Positions 25,125-33,251 of a stretch of DNA of 40,431 nt are shown one piece after another. Source of the DNA: Oceanospirillum beijerinckii DSM 7166 (lineage in GTDB: Bacteria > Pseudomonadota > Gammaproteobacteria > Pseudomonadales > Halomonadaceae); NCBI RefSeq assembly GCF_000422425.1, contig NZ_AULT01000054.1, positions 1-40,431 of the forward strand, given 5' to 3'. Positions within the stretch are counted from its first letter, which is position 1. Each line of letters opens with the position of its first letter. The notes beneath the pieces were generated by a model. It had not been told where the DNA came from. It was given only the letters and a program-made list of their open reading frames with translations, and did no database searches. A program made the translations under genes and the position numbers.

Positions 25125-25532
25125 TTAAGCAGATTTCTGTTTTTTACTCAGCACGTCGTCCAAAGCACGTTCGCAGCGCTCAGTGTAGTTTTCCAGCTCC
25201 TGTTTAACCTTGATGATATCGTTTAACTGCTGTTCCAGGCTTTCGTGCTTTTCACGCAAAATACCCAGAATCAGATTGAGCTGCTTTTCATCACCTTCCA
25301 AAGTGGAATCGTACAGATCAAACAGCTCTTTGGTTTCCGCCAGGCTAAAGCCCAGGCGTTTACCGCGTAGGGTCAGCATTAGACGAACCCGGTCCTTTTC
25401 ACTGTAGATGCGGGTCTGGCCATTACGGCTAGGGTTAATCAGACCTTGCTGTTCATAAAAGCGAATGGTTCGGGTCGTAACGGCGAACTCTTTTGAAAGC
25501 TCGCTAATACTGTAGGTTCTTTTTGTAATCAT
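25125..25532 (-). CDS. liuR: MerR-family regulator, LiuR type
   Basis: From ATG 25532 the protein has 135 residues, the LiuR length; the frame extends to 25703 but the extra 57 residues look unlike a protein start. The N-terminal winged helix reads YSISELSKEFAVTTRTIRFYEQQGLINPSRNGQTRIYSEKDRVRL, with the MerR pattern TTRTIRFYEQQGL. A long dimerisation helix follows (ILGILREKHESLEQQLNDIIKVKQELENY). LiuR controls branched-chain amino-acid and short-chain acid breakdown in many proteobacteria. A palindrome at 25572-25587, 40 bases upstream, matches two others in the window, which suggests autoregulation. It has no cysteine cluster for metal binding. Confidence 0.85.
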   Translation of the reverse strand: MITKRTYSISELSKEFAVTTRTIRFYEQQGLINPSRNGQTRIYSEKDRVRLMLTLRGKRLGFSLAETKELFDLYDSTLEGDEKQLNLILGILREKHESLEQQLNDIIKVKQELENYTERCERALDDVLSKKQKSA

Positions 25533-25542
25533 TTTGTCTACC

Positions 25543-25558
25543 TGTCTGAATACAGACA
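25543..25558. promoter_or_regulatory. Inverted repeat in the liuR leader (TGTCTG-AATA-CAGACA)
   Basis: A perfect six-base inverted repeat with a four-base centre ends 11 bases before the liuR start. It would form a small hairpin near the ribosome binding region, or serve as a second operator. No such repeat was noticed at the other LiuR boxes. Confidence 0.4.
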
Positions 25559-25571
25559 ACTCTATCCAAAG

Positions 25572-25587
25572 TTTACGTTTACGTAAA
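25572..25587. promoter_or_regulatory. LiuR-type box 1, upstream of liuR
   Basis: TTTACGT-TT-ACGTAAA is a perfect palindrome of two 7-base arms around TT, 40 bases before the liuR start. Its inner 14 bases are repeated exactly at 35455-35468 and with the core ACGT-NN-ACGT at 28592-28605. It fits what I recall of LiuR sites in gammaproteobacteria. Confidence 0.75.
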
Positions 25588-25810
25588 GGTGAAAATATAC
25601 GAGATAACTTTTTGACTCTCCCTGCCGGGTTTGGTTTATCTCGTGGTATATTACTAACTTTTTGAAAAGGCGGGATTTTAGCAAACGTGAAATGGGAACA
25701 CACCCGTCGTATGTGGCGCTGCGGTATTAATACGTCGGGTAGTAGGGAATTGCTGATATTTGGGTTGAGAGATATCAGGAGGTTAAGTGTTGCAGCCCAG
25801 AGAAAAGGAT

Positions 25811-26692
25811 TTACCGCAACTGATTACGCCGATATTGCGTTGGTGCAATCCCCATCACCTTTTTAAATAACCGGGAGAAGTAATAGCTGTCCTCATAACC
25901 CAGGCTATAGCTGATCTCGCTGACACTCTGCTGGGTGATGTCTAGCAGATAGCAGGCGCGTTCGATTTTCATATGCAGGAAATGCTGAATCGGAGTGAGG
26001 CCCGTCATCTCTTTGTACTTATTTACAAAGTGAAATTTGGACAGGTTGACCTTGCTGGCCAGGGTTTCCAGATCCAGCCGGGCATGCAGATTTTCCTGCA
26101 TTAACGCATGCACGGTATCCAGGTTTAACTGGGAGCTGCGGTTGCTGTGGCTGACCGGTTTTAACAGGGCGATAAAAGAGAGTATCTGACGCAATAAACT
26201 GGCGGCATAAACGGAGGTATTGAGGTTATAACCGTTGGATCGGCAGTCGATCAGGCTATCAAAATCCTGAATCATTTTAGGGTGGCTGCCATAATGTCTG
26301 AGCACAATATCTTCCGAAAATCCAGCATGCTCTACCGCAAGTGCACAATCCTCTCCAGACATATGCAACCAGTAAATAGTCCAGGGATCATCGTCATGAG
26401 TTTTATAATGGTGTTTCACTCCTGGTGGCAACATCAACATATCGCCCCCTTGTATCAGATGGTACTGATCTTTTAACCACAGGTCAGCTTTGCCGTGAAT
26501 GCAGTAAATGATTAAGTAATCATCATGGTTCTGGCGTTTCATCTCATGACCCTTGGCCTGTTTGTAGTTGCCAAATGAGACTGGGTAGAGACCGCAGGTC
26601 AAGGGGTGTTGACGCAGATTGTCACACAGAAATTGAGGCACCAGATAACGGATACTGCCAGAGGGGAGGGGCCAATCTGAGGTTTGCGACAT
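25811..26692 (-). CDS. mmsR: AraC-family regulator of mmsA, MmsR type
   Basis: The 293-residue protein has a cupin-type sensor domain in the N-terminal half (FGNYKQAKGHEMKRQNHDDYLIIYCIHGKADLWL...LMLPPGVKHHYKTH) and an AraC DNA-binding domain in the last 100 residues. That domain includes DLETLASKVNLSKFHFVNKYKEMTG and SVSEISYSLGYEDSYYFSRLFKKVMGIAPTQYRR. It is divergent from mmsA. In Pseudomonas aeruginosa MmsR sits in the same place and activates mmsAB in response to valine. The name here rests on that context together with the domain layout. Direct repeats at 26724-26753 in the shared region are candidate operators. The ATG at 26692 is the only good start. Confidence 0.85.
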   Translation of the reverse strand: MSQTSDWPLPSGSIRYLVPQFLCDNLRQHPLTCGLYPVSFGNYKQAKGHEMKRQNHDDYLIIYCIHGKADLWLKDQYHLIQGGDMLMLPPGVKHHYKTHDDDPWTIYWLHMSGEDCALAVEHAGFSEDIVLRHYGSHPKMIQDFDSLIDCRSNGYNLNTSVYAASLLRQILSFIALLKPVSHSNRSSQLNLDTVHALMQENLHARLDLETLASKVNLSKFHFVNKYKEMTGLTPIQHFLHMKIERACYLLDITQQSVSEISYSLGYEDSYYFSRLFKKVMGIAPTQYRRNQLR

Positions 26693-26723
26693 TAGTCTAT
26701 GCTCTTAGCTGTTGACCACAATA

Positions 26724-26753
26724 TAGTCCATCAAGTGGGCAATTTAGTCAATC
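26724..26753. promoter_or_regulatory. 21-base-spaced direct repeats, candidate MmsR operator
   Basis: TAGTCCATC (26724-26732) and TAGTCAATC (26745-26753) differ at one base and start exactly 21 bases apart, two helical turns, the normal spacing for AraC-family half-sites. A looser copy (CTGTCATCC) begins at 26783. They sit in the mmsR-mmsA divergent region, nearer mmsR. Confidence 0.5.
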
Positions 26754-26967
26754 CTTGCCCCTGTTCGGCTGTGCTAATTTTACTGTCATCCAAGCAAACG
26801 CTAGGTTTTTTGTAACAAGGCATAGCGTTCAAGTGAATTTAAACAGCGCCTTCTAGTCGTTAGACTGAAGCTAACTGGAACTAAAAGACGCTGGAAAAGA
26901 GCTTGCTAAACACTAACAGCTACAACAATAAGAAGCCGGTCTACCGGAAAGTCGAAAGGTGAATATT

Positions 26968-28461
26968 ATGACAAAACGCGTACCTCTCTTTATTGACGGT
27001 GAATTTGTTCAGAGTAAGTCTGAGCAGTTTATCCCTGTGACTAACCCTGCGACGCAGGAAGTACTGTGTGAAGTACCTTTCGCGACTCAAAGCGAAATGG
27101 AAGCCGCTTACGAAAGCGCTAAAGCTGCTTTCGAAACATGGAAAGAAACTCCGGTTTCTGAGCGTGCCCGTGTAATGATGCGCTACCAGGCGCTGCTGAA
27201 AGAGCACCATGATGAAATTGCCGAGATTCTGAGCTCAGAAACGGGTAAGACTTTCGAAGACGCTAAAGGCGATCTGTGGCGCGGTATCGAAGTAGTTGAA
27301 CACGCTGCTAACATCCCAAGCCTGATGATGGGTGAGACGGTAGAAAACGTAGCACGTGAGATCGACACCTATAGCTATATTCAGCCTTTGGGTGTATGTG
27401 CAGGTATTACGCCGTTCAACTTCCCTGCGATGATCCCGCTGTGGATGTACCCAATGGCGATCGCGTCCGGTAACACCTTTATTCTGAAGCCTTCCGAGCA
27501 AGATCCGCTGACGCCAATGCGTCTTGCTGAGCTGTTTGTAGAAGCAGGCGCACCAAAAGGGGTACTGCAGATTCTGCACGGTGGTAAAGAGCAGGTAGAC
27601 TTCCTGCTGCACCATGAAGATATCCGTGCGATCTCCTTCGTAGGTTCTGTGCCAGTAGGTCAGTACATCTACAAGACCGGCACCGACAACATGAAGCGTG
27701 TACAGAGCTTCGCTGGCGCTAAGAACCACATGGTTGTAATGCCAGATGCGGCTAAACAGCGTGTCATCAACAACATCGCGGGTGCTTCTGTTGGTGCTGC
27801 GGGTCAGCGTTGTATGGCGATCTCTGTAACGGTTCTGGTGGGTGAAGCCCGCGAATGGAAACATGAGATTAAAGAGGCTCTGATGCAGGCGCGTCCAGGT
27901 GCGTGGAACGACCCGGGTGCCAGCTATGGTCCTGTTATCAGCCCGCAAGCGAAAGAGCGTATCTGTGGTCTGATCCAGAAGGGTGTAGACGAAGGTGCTG
28001 AGCTGCTGTTGGATGGTCGTGACTGTGTTGTAGAAGGTTATCCTGATGGTAACTGGGTTGGTCCAACCCTGTTCGCAGGTGTTAAGCCTGAAATGACCAT
28101 CTACCAAGAAGAGATCTTCGGCCCTGTGCTGTGCCTGGTAGAGGTTGATACCCTGGATGAGGCGATTGAGCTGATCAATAACTCACCATACGGTAACGGT
28201 ACGTCCATGTTCACTGCTTCCGGTGCGGCTGCGCGTAAGTTCCAGCACGAAATCGAAGTAGGTCAGGTGGGTATCAATGTACCAATTCCTGTGCCACTGC
28301 CATTCTTCTCTTTCACTGGGTGGAAAGGTTCTTTCTACGGTGATCAGCACGCTTATGGTAAGCAAGCGGTTCGTTTCTACACTGAGACCAAGACGATTAC
28401 AGCCCGTTGGTTTAATGAAGATATTGAATCCGGTCCAAACTTCTCTATCAACCTGAAATAA
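26968..28461 (+). CDS. mmsA: Methylmalonate-semialdehyde dehydrogenase (CoA-acylating)
   Basis: From ATG 26968 (ribosome binding site AAAGGTG at 26954-26961; a GTG nine bases earlier overlaps it and is rejected) the protein has 497 residues. It is an aldehyde dehydrogenase of the MMSDH subgroup, with ITPFNFPAM (N151 for the oxyanion site), [13 protein letters not shown] for NAD binding, FVGSVPVG, and catalytic C282 in [12 protein letters not shown]. The general-base glutamate of ordinary aldehyde dehydrogenases is not at its usual place, as known for this group: the segment reads SFAGAKNH. It turns methylmalonate semialdehyde, the last valine intermediate, into propionyl-CoA with NAD and CoA. 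A hairpin at 28492-28521 follows, so it is transcribed apart from the genes after it. Confidence 0.95.
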   Translation: MTKRVPLFIDGEFVQSKSEQFIPVTNPATQEVLCEVPFATQSEMEAAYESAKAAFETWKETPVSERARVMMRYQALLKEHHDEIAEILSSETGKTFEDAKGDLWRGIEVVEHAANIPSLMMGETVENVAREIDTYSYIQPLGVCAGITPFNFPAMIPLWMYPMAIASGNTFILKPSEQDPLTPMRLAELFVEAGAPKGVLQILHGGKEQVDFLLHHEDIRAISFVGSVPVGQYIYKTGTDNMKRVQSFAGAKNHMVVMPDAAKQRVINNIAGASVGAAGQRCMAISVTVLVGEAREWKHEIKEALMQARPGAWNDPGASYGPVISPQAKERICGLIQKGVDEGAELLLDGRDCVVEGYPDGNWVGPTLFAGVKPEMTIYQEEIFGPVLCLVEVDTLDEAIELINNSPYGNGTSMFTASGAAARKFQHEIEVGQVGINVPIPVPLPFFSFTGWKGSFYGDQHAYGKQAVRFYTETKTITARWFNEDIESGPNFSINLK

Positions 28462-28491
28462 GGTTGTCGGAAGGCTCGTATAGAGCGAAAA

Positions 28492-28521
28492 GAACAGAAG
28501 AGGCTGCCCCCTCTTCTGTTC
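28492..28521 (+). terminator. Hairpin terminator after mmsA
   Basis: GAACAGAAGAGG (28492-28503) and CCTCTTCTGTTC (28510-28521) form a perfect 12-base-pair stem around CTGCCC, 30 bases past mmsA. The sequence behind it is only moderately T-rich. The remaining 28522-28847 gap holds LiuR box 2 and a long AT-rich leader with no gene. Confidence 0.65.
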
Positions 28522-28591
28522 CCTGCTTCAGGTTTCACATCTTCCCCCCTACCAAGAGGTTAATTTTTTAATTTAAACGACTTGTTTCAGT

Positions 28592-28605
28592 TGACGTAAA
28601 CGTCA
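28592..28605. promoter_or_regulatory. LiuR-type box 2, upstream of the acyl-CoA dehydrogenase operon
   Basis: TGACGT-AA-ACGTCA is a perfect palindrome sharing the core ACGT-NN-ACGT with boxes 1 and 3. TTGACG at 28591-28596 could double as a -35 box, with TAAAGT at 28614-28619 as a weak -10 after a 17-base spacer. The start codon is 242 bases downstream, so the leader would be long. Confidence 0.65.
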
Positions 28606-28847
28606 GCTATTTTTAAAGTTTAGGTATCAAGCCTCTGATGCGTGAGTTTTAAAAAGCGTTGGCCTAACTCTCTGGATTTTATTTAGTTTTTAAACATTAG
28701 AAATATTAGAGAGTGACAAAAGGTTGGTTAGAGGGTTATCCAAATTAACAGGTTTTTCAGCACCGATCTAAAGCCATAAGCGCTTTGTAGCCGGTGTTGA
28801 ACAGAAAGATCTGAATTAGAAGAACAATACAGCAGGCGGTACTGACT

Positions 28848-30014
28848 ATGGATTTCAATCTTAGTGAAGACCAGATCGCATTTCGTGATGCGGCACGGGC
28901 CTTTGCACAAAACGAAATGGCACCTCACGCAGCTCAATGGGATGCTGAGCATATTTTCCCCGTTGATGTGATCAAAAAAGCCGGTGAAATGGGCTTTTGC
29001 GGTATCTACGTACCGGAAGAAGCGGGTGGCATGGGCCTGAGTCGTCTGGATGCCAGCGTGATTATTGAAGAGCTGGCCATGGGTTGTACCTCTACAACGG
29101 CCTATATCACCATTCACAATATGGCTACCTGGATGATCGCCTCTTTTGCCGATGAAGCGCTGCGTGATGAGTTTGCACCGGCGATGGCGATGGGTGAAAA
29201 ACTGGGCTCCTACTGTCTGACTGAGCCGGGTGCCGGTTCCGATGCCGGTTCTCTGCGTACTTCTGCCCGTCGTGATGGCGATGACTTTGTCCTGAACGGC
29301 AGCAAGATGTTTATCTCCGGTGCCGGTAGTACCGATGTGCTGGTGGTTATGGCTCGTACCGGTACTCAGGAAGACGGTCCTAAAGGTATTTCTGCCTTTG
29401 TTGTCCCTGCGGATGCGGAAGGCATTCACTATGGTAAAGCAGAAGAGAAAATGGGCTGGAACAGCCAGCCGACCCGTCTGATCACTTTCGAAGATGTACG
29501 TATTCCTGCCCGTTATATAATAGGTAACGAGGGGGATGGCTTTAAGATCGCGATGAAAGGTCTGGACGGTGGTCGTATTAATATCGCCACCTGTTCACTG
29601 GGTGCGGCTCAAGCGGCGATTAATGATACCCAGCGTTATATGCAGGAGCGCGAGCAGTTCGGCAAACCGCTGGCAAGTTTCCAGGCGCTGCAGTTCAAAC
29701 TGGCCGATATGGTGACTAATCTGGTGGCATCCCGTCAGATGGTGCGTTTGGCGGCAACCAAGTTGGATGAGAAAGACACCGAAGCAACCCTTTACTGCGC
29801 CATGGCAAAACGTTTTGCTACGGACGCCTGTTTTGACGTGACCAGCGATGCGATTCAGCTGCACGGTGGTTACGGTTATATCAAAGAGTACCCGCTTGAG
29901 CGTTATATGCGGGATGCCCGTGTGCACCAGATTCTGGAAGGCACCAACGAAATTATGCGTTTAATTGTATCTCGCCGTGTCATGATGGACGGCGTGCTGG
30001 AGGTCATTCGATGA
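28848..30014 (+). CDS. Acyl-CoA dehydrogenase, probably isobutyryl-CoA dehydrogenase
   Basis: The 388-residue protein is a flavin-dependent acyl-CoA dehydrogenase of full length. The N-terminal helical domain begins MDFNLSEDQIAFRDAARAFA. The FAD-binding middle includes YCLTEPGAGSDAGSLRTSA, and the C-terminal domain has the RMQ-like helix EREQFGKPLASFQALQFKLADM. The catalytic base is E364 in QILEGTNEIMR, the position used by isobutyryl-CoA and most short-chain enzymes. The genes behind it carry out the remaining valine steps, so isobutyryl-CoA to methacrylyl-CoA is the likely reaction; substrate is inferred from context. It is the first gene of a four-gene unit, and its stop overlaps the next start (ATGA). 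Confidence 0.92.
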   Translation: MDFNLSEDQIAFRDAARAFAQNEMAPHAAQWDAEHIFPVDVIKKAGEMGFCGIYVPEEAGGMGLSRLDASVIIEELAMGCTSTTAYITIHNMATWMIASFADEALRDEFAPAMAMGEKLGSYCLTEPGAGSDAGSLRTSARRDGDDFVLNGSKMFISGAGSTDVLVVMARTGTQEDGPKGISAFVVPADAEGIHYGKAEEKMGWNSQPTRLITFEDVRIPARYIIGNEGDGFKIAMKGLDGGRINIATCSLGAAQAAINDTQRYMQEREQFGKPLASFQALQFKLADMVTNLVASRQMVRLAATKLDEKDTEATLYCAMAKRFATDACFDVTSDAIQLHGGYGYIKEYPLERYMRDARVHQILEGTNEIMRLIVSRRVMMDGVLEVIR

Positions 30015-30823
30015 GCGGTTCTAATCAATCAAGTGTGAAGTCTACAACTGAAAAACTACTGCTGGAAGTTCAGGGCAATACAGCGATCCTGACCATCAAC
30101 AATCCTCCGGCAAATACCTGGGATGATGAAAGTCTGCCAGCTCTGAAAAAGCTGATAGAAGACCTGAATGCGGATCTGGATATCTATGCACTGGTTGTGA
30201 CTGGCCAGGGCGAGAAGTTCTTCTCTGCGGGTGCCGACCTGAACAAGTTTGCCGATGGTGATAAAGCCGTTGCCCGTCATATGGCGCGTATCTTCGGTGA
30301 AGCGTTTGAAACTCTGTCAGAGTTCCGTGGTGTTTCTATCGCAGCAATTAATGGTTATGCCATGGGTGGTGGTTTAGAGTGTGCTCTGGCATGCGATATT
30401 CGCATCGCTGAAGAACAGGCTCAAATGACCCTGCCTGAAGCGGCGGTTGGCCTGCTGCCATGTGCCGGCGGTACTCAGAATCTGGCTTGGCTGGTGGGTG
30501 AAGGCTGGGCAAAACGCATGATTCTGTGTGGTGAGCGTATCACCGCAGAGAAAGCTGAGAAAATCGGCCTGGTAGAAGAAGTGGTAGCGAAAGGCCAAGG
30601 TCTGGAAACCGCTATCGCACTGGCTGAGAAAGTGGCTAAGCAGAGCCCGGTTGCTGTTACCGCATGTAAGACGCTGGTACACAACGCCCGTGGCAATAAC
30701 TCTCTGGCCACTGGCTGCATGCAGGAGCGTGAGCTGTTTGTTGATCTGTTCGACACTCAGGACCAGAAAGAAGGTGTAAACGCCTTCCTGGAAAAACGTA
30801 AGCCAGAATGGAAGAACGCTTAA
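30011..30823 (+). CDS. Enoyl-CoA hydratase (methacrylyl-CoA hydration)
   Basis: The 270-residue crotonase-fold protein has both catalytic glutamates of true hydratases: E123 in MGGGLECALACD and E143 in LPEAAVGLLPCAGGTQ. The oxyanion-hole segments FSAGADL and NGYAMGGGLE are intact. Next to the isobutyryl-CoA dehydrogenase gene it should add water to methacrylyl-CoA to give 3-hydroxyisobutyryl-CoA. Methacrylyl-CoA is a reactive toxic intermediate, which may explain the tight coupling: the start overlaps the previous stop by four bases (ATGA), and its own stop overlaps the next start by one base (TAATG). Length is normal for the family. The substrate is inferred from neighbours. Confidence 0.92.
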   Translation: MSGSNQSSVKSTTEKLLLEVQGNTAILTINNPPANTWDDESLPALKKLIEDLNADLDIYALVVTGQGEKFFSAGADLNKFADGDKAVARHMARIFGEAFETLSEFRGVSIAAINGYAMGGGLECALACDIRIAEEQAQMTLPEAAVGLLPCAGGTQNLAWLVGEGWAKRMILCGERITAEKAEKIGLVEEVVAKGQGLETAIALAEKVAKQSPVAVTACKTLVHNARGNNSLATGCMQERELFVDLFDTQDQKEGVNAFLEKRKPEWKNA

Positions 30824-31935
30824 TGTCTGATATGCCTGTTATTTTTGAAGAACTGGCAACCAAAGACGGTCATATTCTTGGGGTTGCCACCCTGAATGCA
30901 CCTAAAGCGCTGAACGCGCTGAGCCTGGAGATGATTGATCTGCTGTATCCAAAGTTATTGGAGTGGCAGGACAACGACAAGGTGGTTGCGGTTTGGCTGC
31001 AAGGTGCCGGTGATAAGGCTTTTTGTGCCGGTGGCGATATCGTTCAGCTGTATAACTCTATGGTTGAGCACCCGGGTGGTCCGAACCCTTACGCCGAGAA
31101 ATTCTTTACCGACGAGTATCGTCTGGATTATCTGATCCACACCTTTAACAAGCCATTTATCCTGTGGGGTAACGGTATTGTGATGGGTGGCGGTCTGGGG
31201 CTGACTGCTGGTGCCAGTCACCGTGTTGTGACCGAATCCTCCCGTTTTGCGATGCCAGAGATCACCATCGGTCTGTACCCGGATGTGGGTGGTAGCTTCT
31301 TCCTGAACCGTATGCCAGGTCGTACCGGTCTGTTCTTGGGCCTGACGGGTGCCAATATCAATGCTGCAGATGCACTGTTTGTTGGCTTAGCTGATCGTTT
31401 TGTTACTCATGACAAACGTGATGCGGTGATGGATGAGTTGCGGTCTGTGAGCTGGAACGGTTCTGCAGAACATATAGTGAGTGCTGTACTGCGTCAGCAT
31501 GAGCGTCACAGTCAGGATCAACTGCCGGAATCCAATGTACGTAAGCACTATGATCTGATTCAGCAGCTGACTGATGCCGATGATGTGGAAGGTGTGGTCG
31601 ACAATATCACCTCCCTGAGCACAGACGATAAGTGGCTATCCCGCACTTCCGGTGCACTGGCTGCAGGTTCGCCAACGGCGATGCATCTGATTATGCGTCA
31701 ACTGAACTACACCCGTCAGATGTCTCTGGCCGAGGTGTTCCAGGCGGAGCTGGATCTGTCTGTACAGGCGGCTTACAAGGGTGAGTTTGCTGAAGGTATC
31801 CGCGCGCTGCTGATCGATAAAGATCGTGAGCCAAAATGGCATGCGGCGACTCTGGCAGATGTTGAAGACGAGTGGATCGATAGCTTCTTCCAAAGCCCTT
31901 GGGAAGGTGAACATCCGCTAGGTGATCTCTACTAG
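30823..31935 (+). CDS. 3-hydroxyisobutyryl-CoA hydrolase
   Basis: From ATG 30823, overlapping the previous TAA by one base, the protein has 370 residues, longer than a plain hydratase, as is usual for HIBCH-type hydrolases. It has the crotonase fold with FCAGGDI (68-73) and GNGIVMGGGLGLTAGASHR for the oxyanion hole. The hydrolase signature is FAMPEITIGLYPDVGGSFFLNR, with E146 and D154 as the expected catalytic acids. The C-terminal extension (TRQMSLAEVFQAELDLSVQAA...FAEGIRALLIDKDREPKW) is typical of the family. It releases free 3-hydroxyisobutyrate from its CoA ester. An ATG at 30808 would add five residues, but GGAAG sits better for 30823. Confidence 0.93.
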   Translation: MSDMPVIFEELATKDGHILGVATLNAPKALNALSLEMIDLLYPKLLEWQDNDKVVAVWLQGAGDKAFCAGGDIVQLYNSMVEHPGGPNPYAEKFFTDEYRLDYLIHTFNKPFILWGNGIVMGGGLGLTAGASHRVVTESSRFAMPEITIGLYPDVGGSFFLNRMPGRTGLFLGLTGANINAADALFVGLADRFVTHDKRDAVMDELRSVSWNGSAEHIVSAVLRQHERHSQDQLPESNVRKHYDLIQQLTDADDVEGVVDNITSLSTDDKWLSRTSGALAAGSPTAMHLIMRQLNYTRQMSLAEVFQAELDLSVQAAYKGEFAEGIRALLIDKDREPKWHAATLADVEDEWIDSFFQSPWEGEHPLGDLY

Positions 31936-31989
31936 TTGAATAGCAGTACTGGTTTTGACCCGTTCTGACTAAGAAGTGATGACAAAACG

Positions 31990-32052
31990 GGCTCTCAATC
32001 ACTGAGAGCCTGACGAGCACAACAGAATTTCTCAGGATCGACTGAACGATCC
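31990..32052 (+). other. Two hairpins between the hydrolase gene and mmsB
   Basis: GGCTCTCA (31990-31997) pairs with TGAGAGCC (32003-32010), and GGATCG (32035-32040) pairs with CGATCC (32047-32052). Neither has a T tract, so they may tune RNA stability or partial read-through inside the operon rather than end it. The gap between the genes is 158 bases. Confidence 0.45.
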
Positions 32053-32093
32053 GTAAAGAATCCAGAAAAGAAAAACAAAATCGGAGAATTAAG

Positions 32094-32984
32094 ATGGCCA
32101 CAATCGCGTTTATCGGTTTAGGTAATATGGGCGGCCCTATGGCGGCCAATCTGGTCAAAGCAGGTCATGAGGTGACTGTTTTTGATTTAGTACCTGCTGC
32201 AGTAGAAGCTCTGGTTGCAGAAGGTGCTAAAGCGGCTGCGACGGTTGAAGACGCAGCAAAGGGAGTTGATTTTGTGGTTTCCATGCTGCCAGCCAGTCAG
32301 CATGTGGAAGGTCTGTATATCGATGGCACTGGCCTGCTGGATATTGTTGATAAAAACACTGTGATTATCGATTCCAGCACAATTGCTCCTGAGTCTGCCC
32401 GTCGTGTGGGTGAAGAAGCCGCTAGCCGTGGCATTATGATGGTTGATGCGCCGGTTTCCGGTGGTGTGGGTGGTGCTAAAGCAGGTACGCTGTCCTTTAT
32501 CGTTGGCGGTAGCGCAGAAGCGTTTGAGACTGTTAAGCCGATCCTGGAAGCGATGGGTAAAAACATCTTCCACGCAGGTGATGCAGGCGCAGGTCAGGTT
32601 GCTAAGATCTGTAACAATATGATGCTGGCGATCCTGATGGCGGGTACGACTGAAGCGATCGGTCTGGGCGTGAAAAACGGTCTGGACCCTGCGGTACTGT
32701 CTGACATCATGTCTAAGAGCTCCGGTAACAACTGGTCGCTGCAGGTTTACAACCCATACCCAGGTGTAATGGAAGGTGTACCGTCTTCTAACAACTATCA
32801 GGGTGGCTTTATGGTTGACCTGATGGCGAAGGATCTGGGTCTGGCGTTTGATAACGCAGTGAAATCCAAGGCCAGTATCCCTATGGGCTCAATGGCCCGT
32901 AACCTGTTTGCCCTGCATGCGGCAAACGGCAACGGTGGCCTGGACTTCTCCAGCATCCAGAAGATGTTCGCTGATCTGGATTAA
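32094..32984 (+). CDS. mmsB: 3-hydroxyisobutyrate dehydrogenase
   Basis: The 296-residue protein has the beta-hydroxyacid dehydrogenase plan. The Rossmann motif GLGNMG is at 8-13, and an aspartate ends strand 2 (VFDLV), indicating preference for NAD over NADP. The substrate motif APVSGGVGGAKAGTLSFIVGG is present, as is catalytic K171 in GAGQVAKICNNMML. It oxidises 3-hydroxyisobutyrate to methylmalonate semialdehyde, which MmsA uses. A ribosome binding site CGGAG precedes the ATG. It is the last gene of the unit and is closed by the terminator at 32994-33023. Unlike Pseudomonas, mmsA and mmsB are not adjacent here: three genes and a LiuR box lie between them. Confidence 0.95.
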   Translation: MATIAFIGLGNMGGPMAANLVKAGHEVTVFDLVPAAVEALVAEGAKAAATVEDAAKGVDFVVSMLPASQHVEGLYIDGTGLLDIVDKNTVIIDSSTIAPESARRVGEEAASRGIMMVDAPVSGGVGGAKAGTLSFIVGGSAEAFETVKPILEAMGKNIFHAGDAGAGQVAKICNNMMLAILMAGTTEAIGLGVKNGLDPAVLSDIMSKSSGNNWSLQVYNPYPGVMEGVPSSNNYQGGFMVDLMAKDLGLAFDNAVKSKASIPMGSMARNLFALHAANGNGGLDFSSIQKMFADLD

Positions 32985-32993
32985 TTGTTTTAC

Positions 32994-33023
32994 AAAAAGG
33001 CCTGTTTTTACAGGCCTTTTTTT
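32994..33023 (+). terminator. Rho-independent terminator after mmsB
   Basis: AAAAAGGCCTGT (32994-33005) and ACAGGCCTTTTT (33010-33021) form a 12-base-pair stem around TTTT with further T bases behind. It starts 10 bases after the mmsB stop and could also work on the opposite strand. Confidence 0.92.
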
Positions 33024-33075
33024 GTCATAAAAGAAATGCATAAGAGTGCCAGTGAGGGTGCTCTTTTAAATAGAA

Positions 33076-33145
33076 GTAGGTCGGATAAGCGAAGCGCCAT
33101 CCGACGGTGTGTTATCGTCGGAAGGTGCCCACGGGCTTTTCCGAC
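33076..33145. repeat. REP-like element: GTAG head and two hairpins
   Basis: GTAG (33076-33079) is followed by a hairpin with arms GTCGGAT (33080-33086) and ATCCGAC (33099-33105). A second hairpin follows with arms GTCGGAA (33117-33123) and TTCCGAC (33139-33145). A GTAG head in front of a short GC-rich hairpin is the known form of REP sequences moved by RAYT transposases. It sits in a 267-base gap between two same-strand genes, a typical place. No second copy was noticed in this window. Confidence 0.65.
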
Positions 33146-33251
33146 CGACTCCAAATGGTATACACAATTGATATTTTAGGGGATAGGACTACAGCCCCTG
33201 TGGCTTAGCGTCTCCTACGGTTTATCACAAAAATAAAAATGGAAGGCCGAT

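Noticed and set aside
27235-28107. Long minus-strand frame of 290 codons
   Set aside because: Antisense shadow of mmsA with no family resemblance. The same holds for other long antisense frames over the valine and Liv genes.
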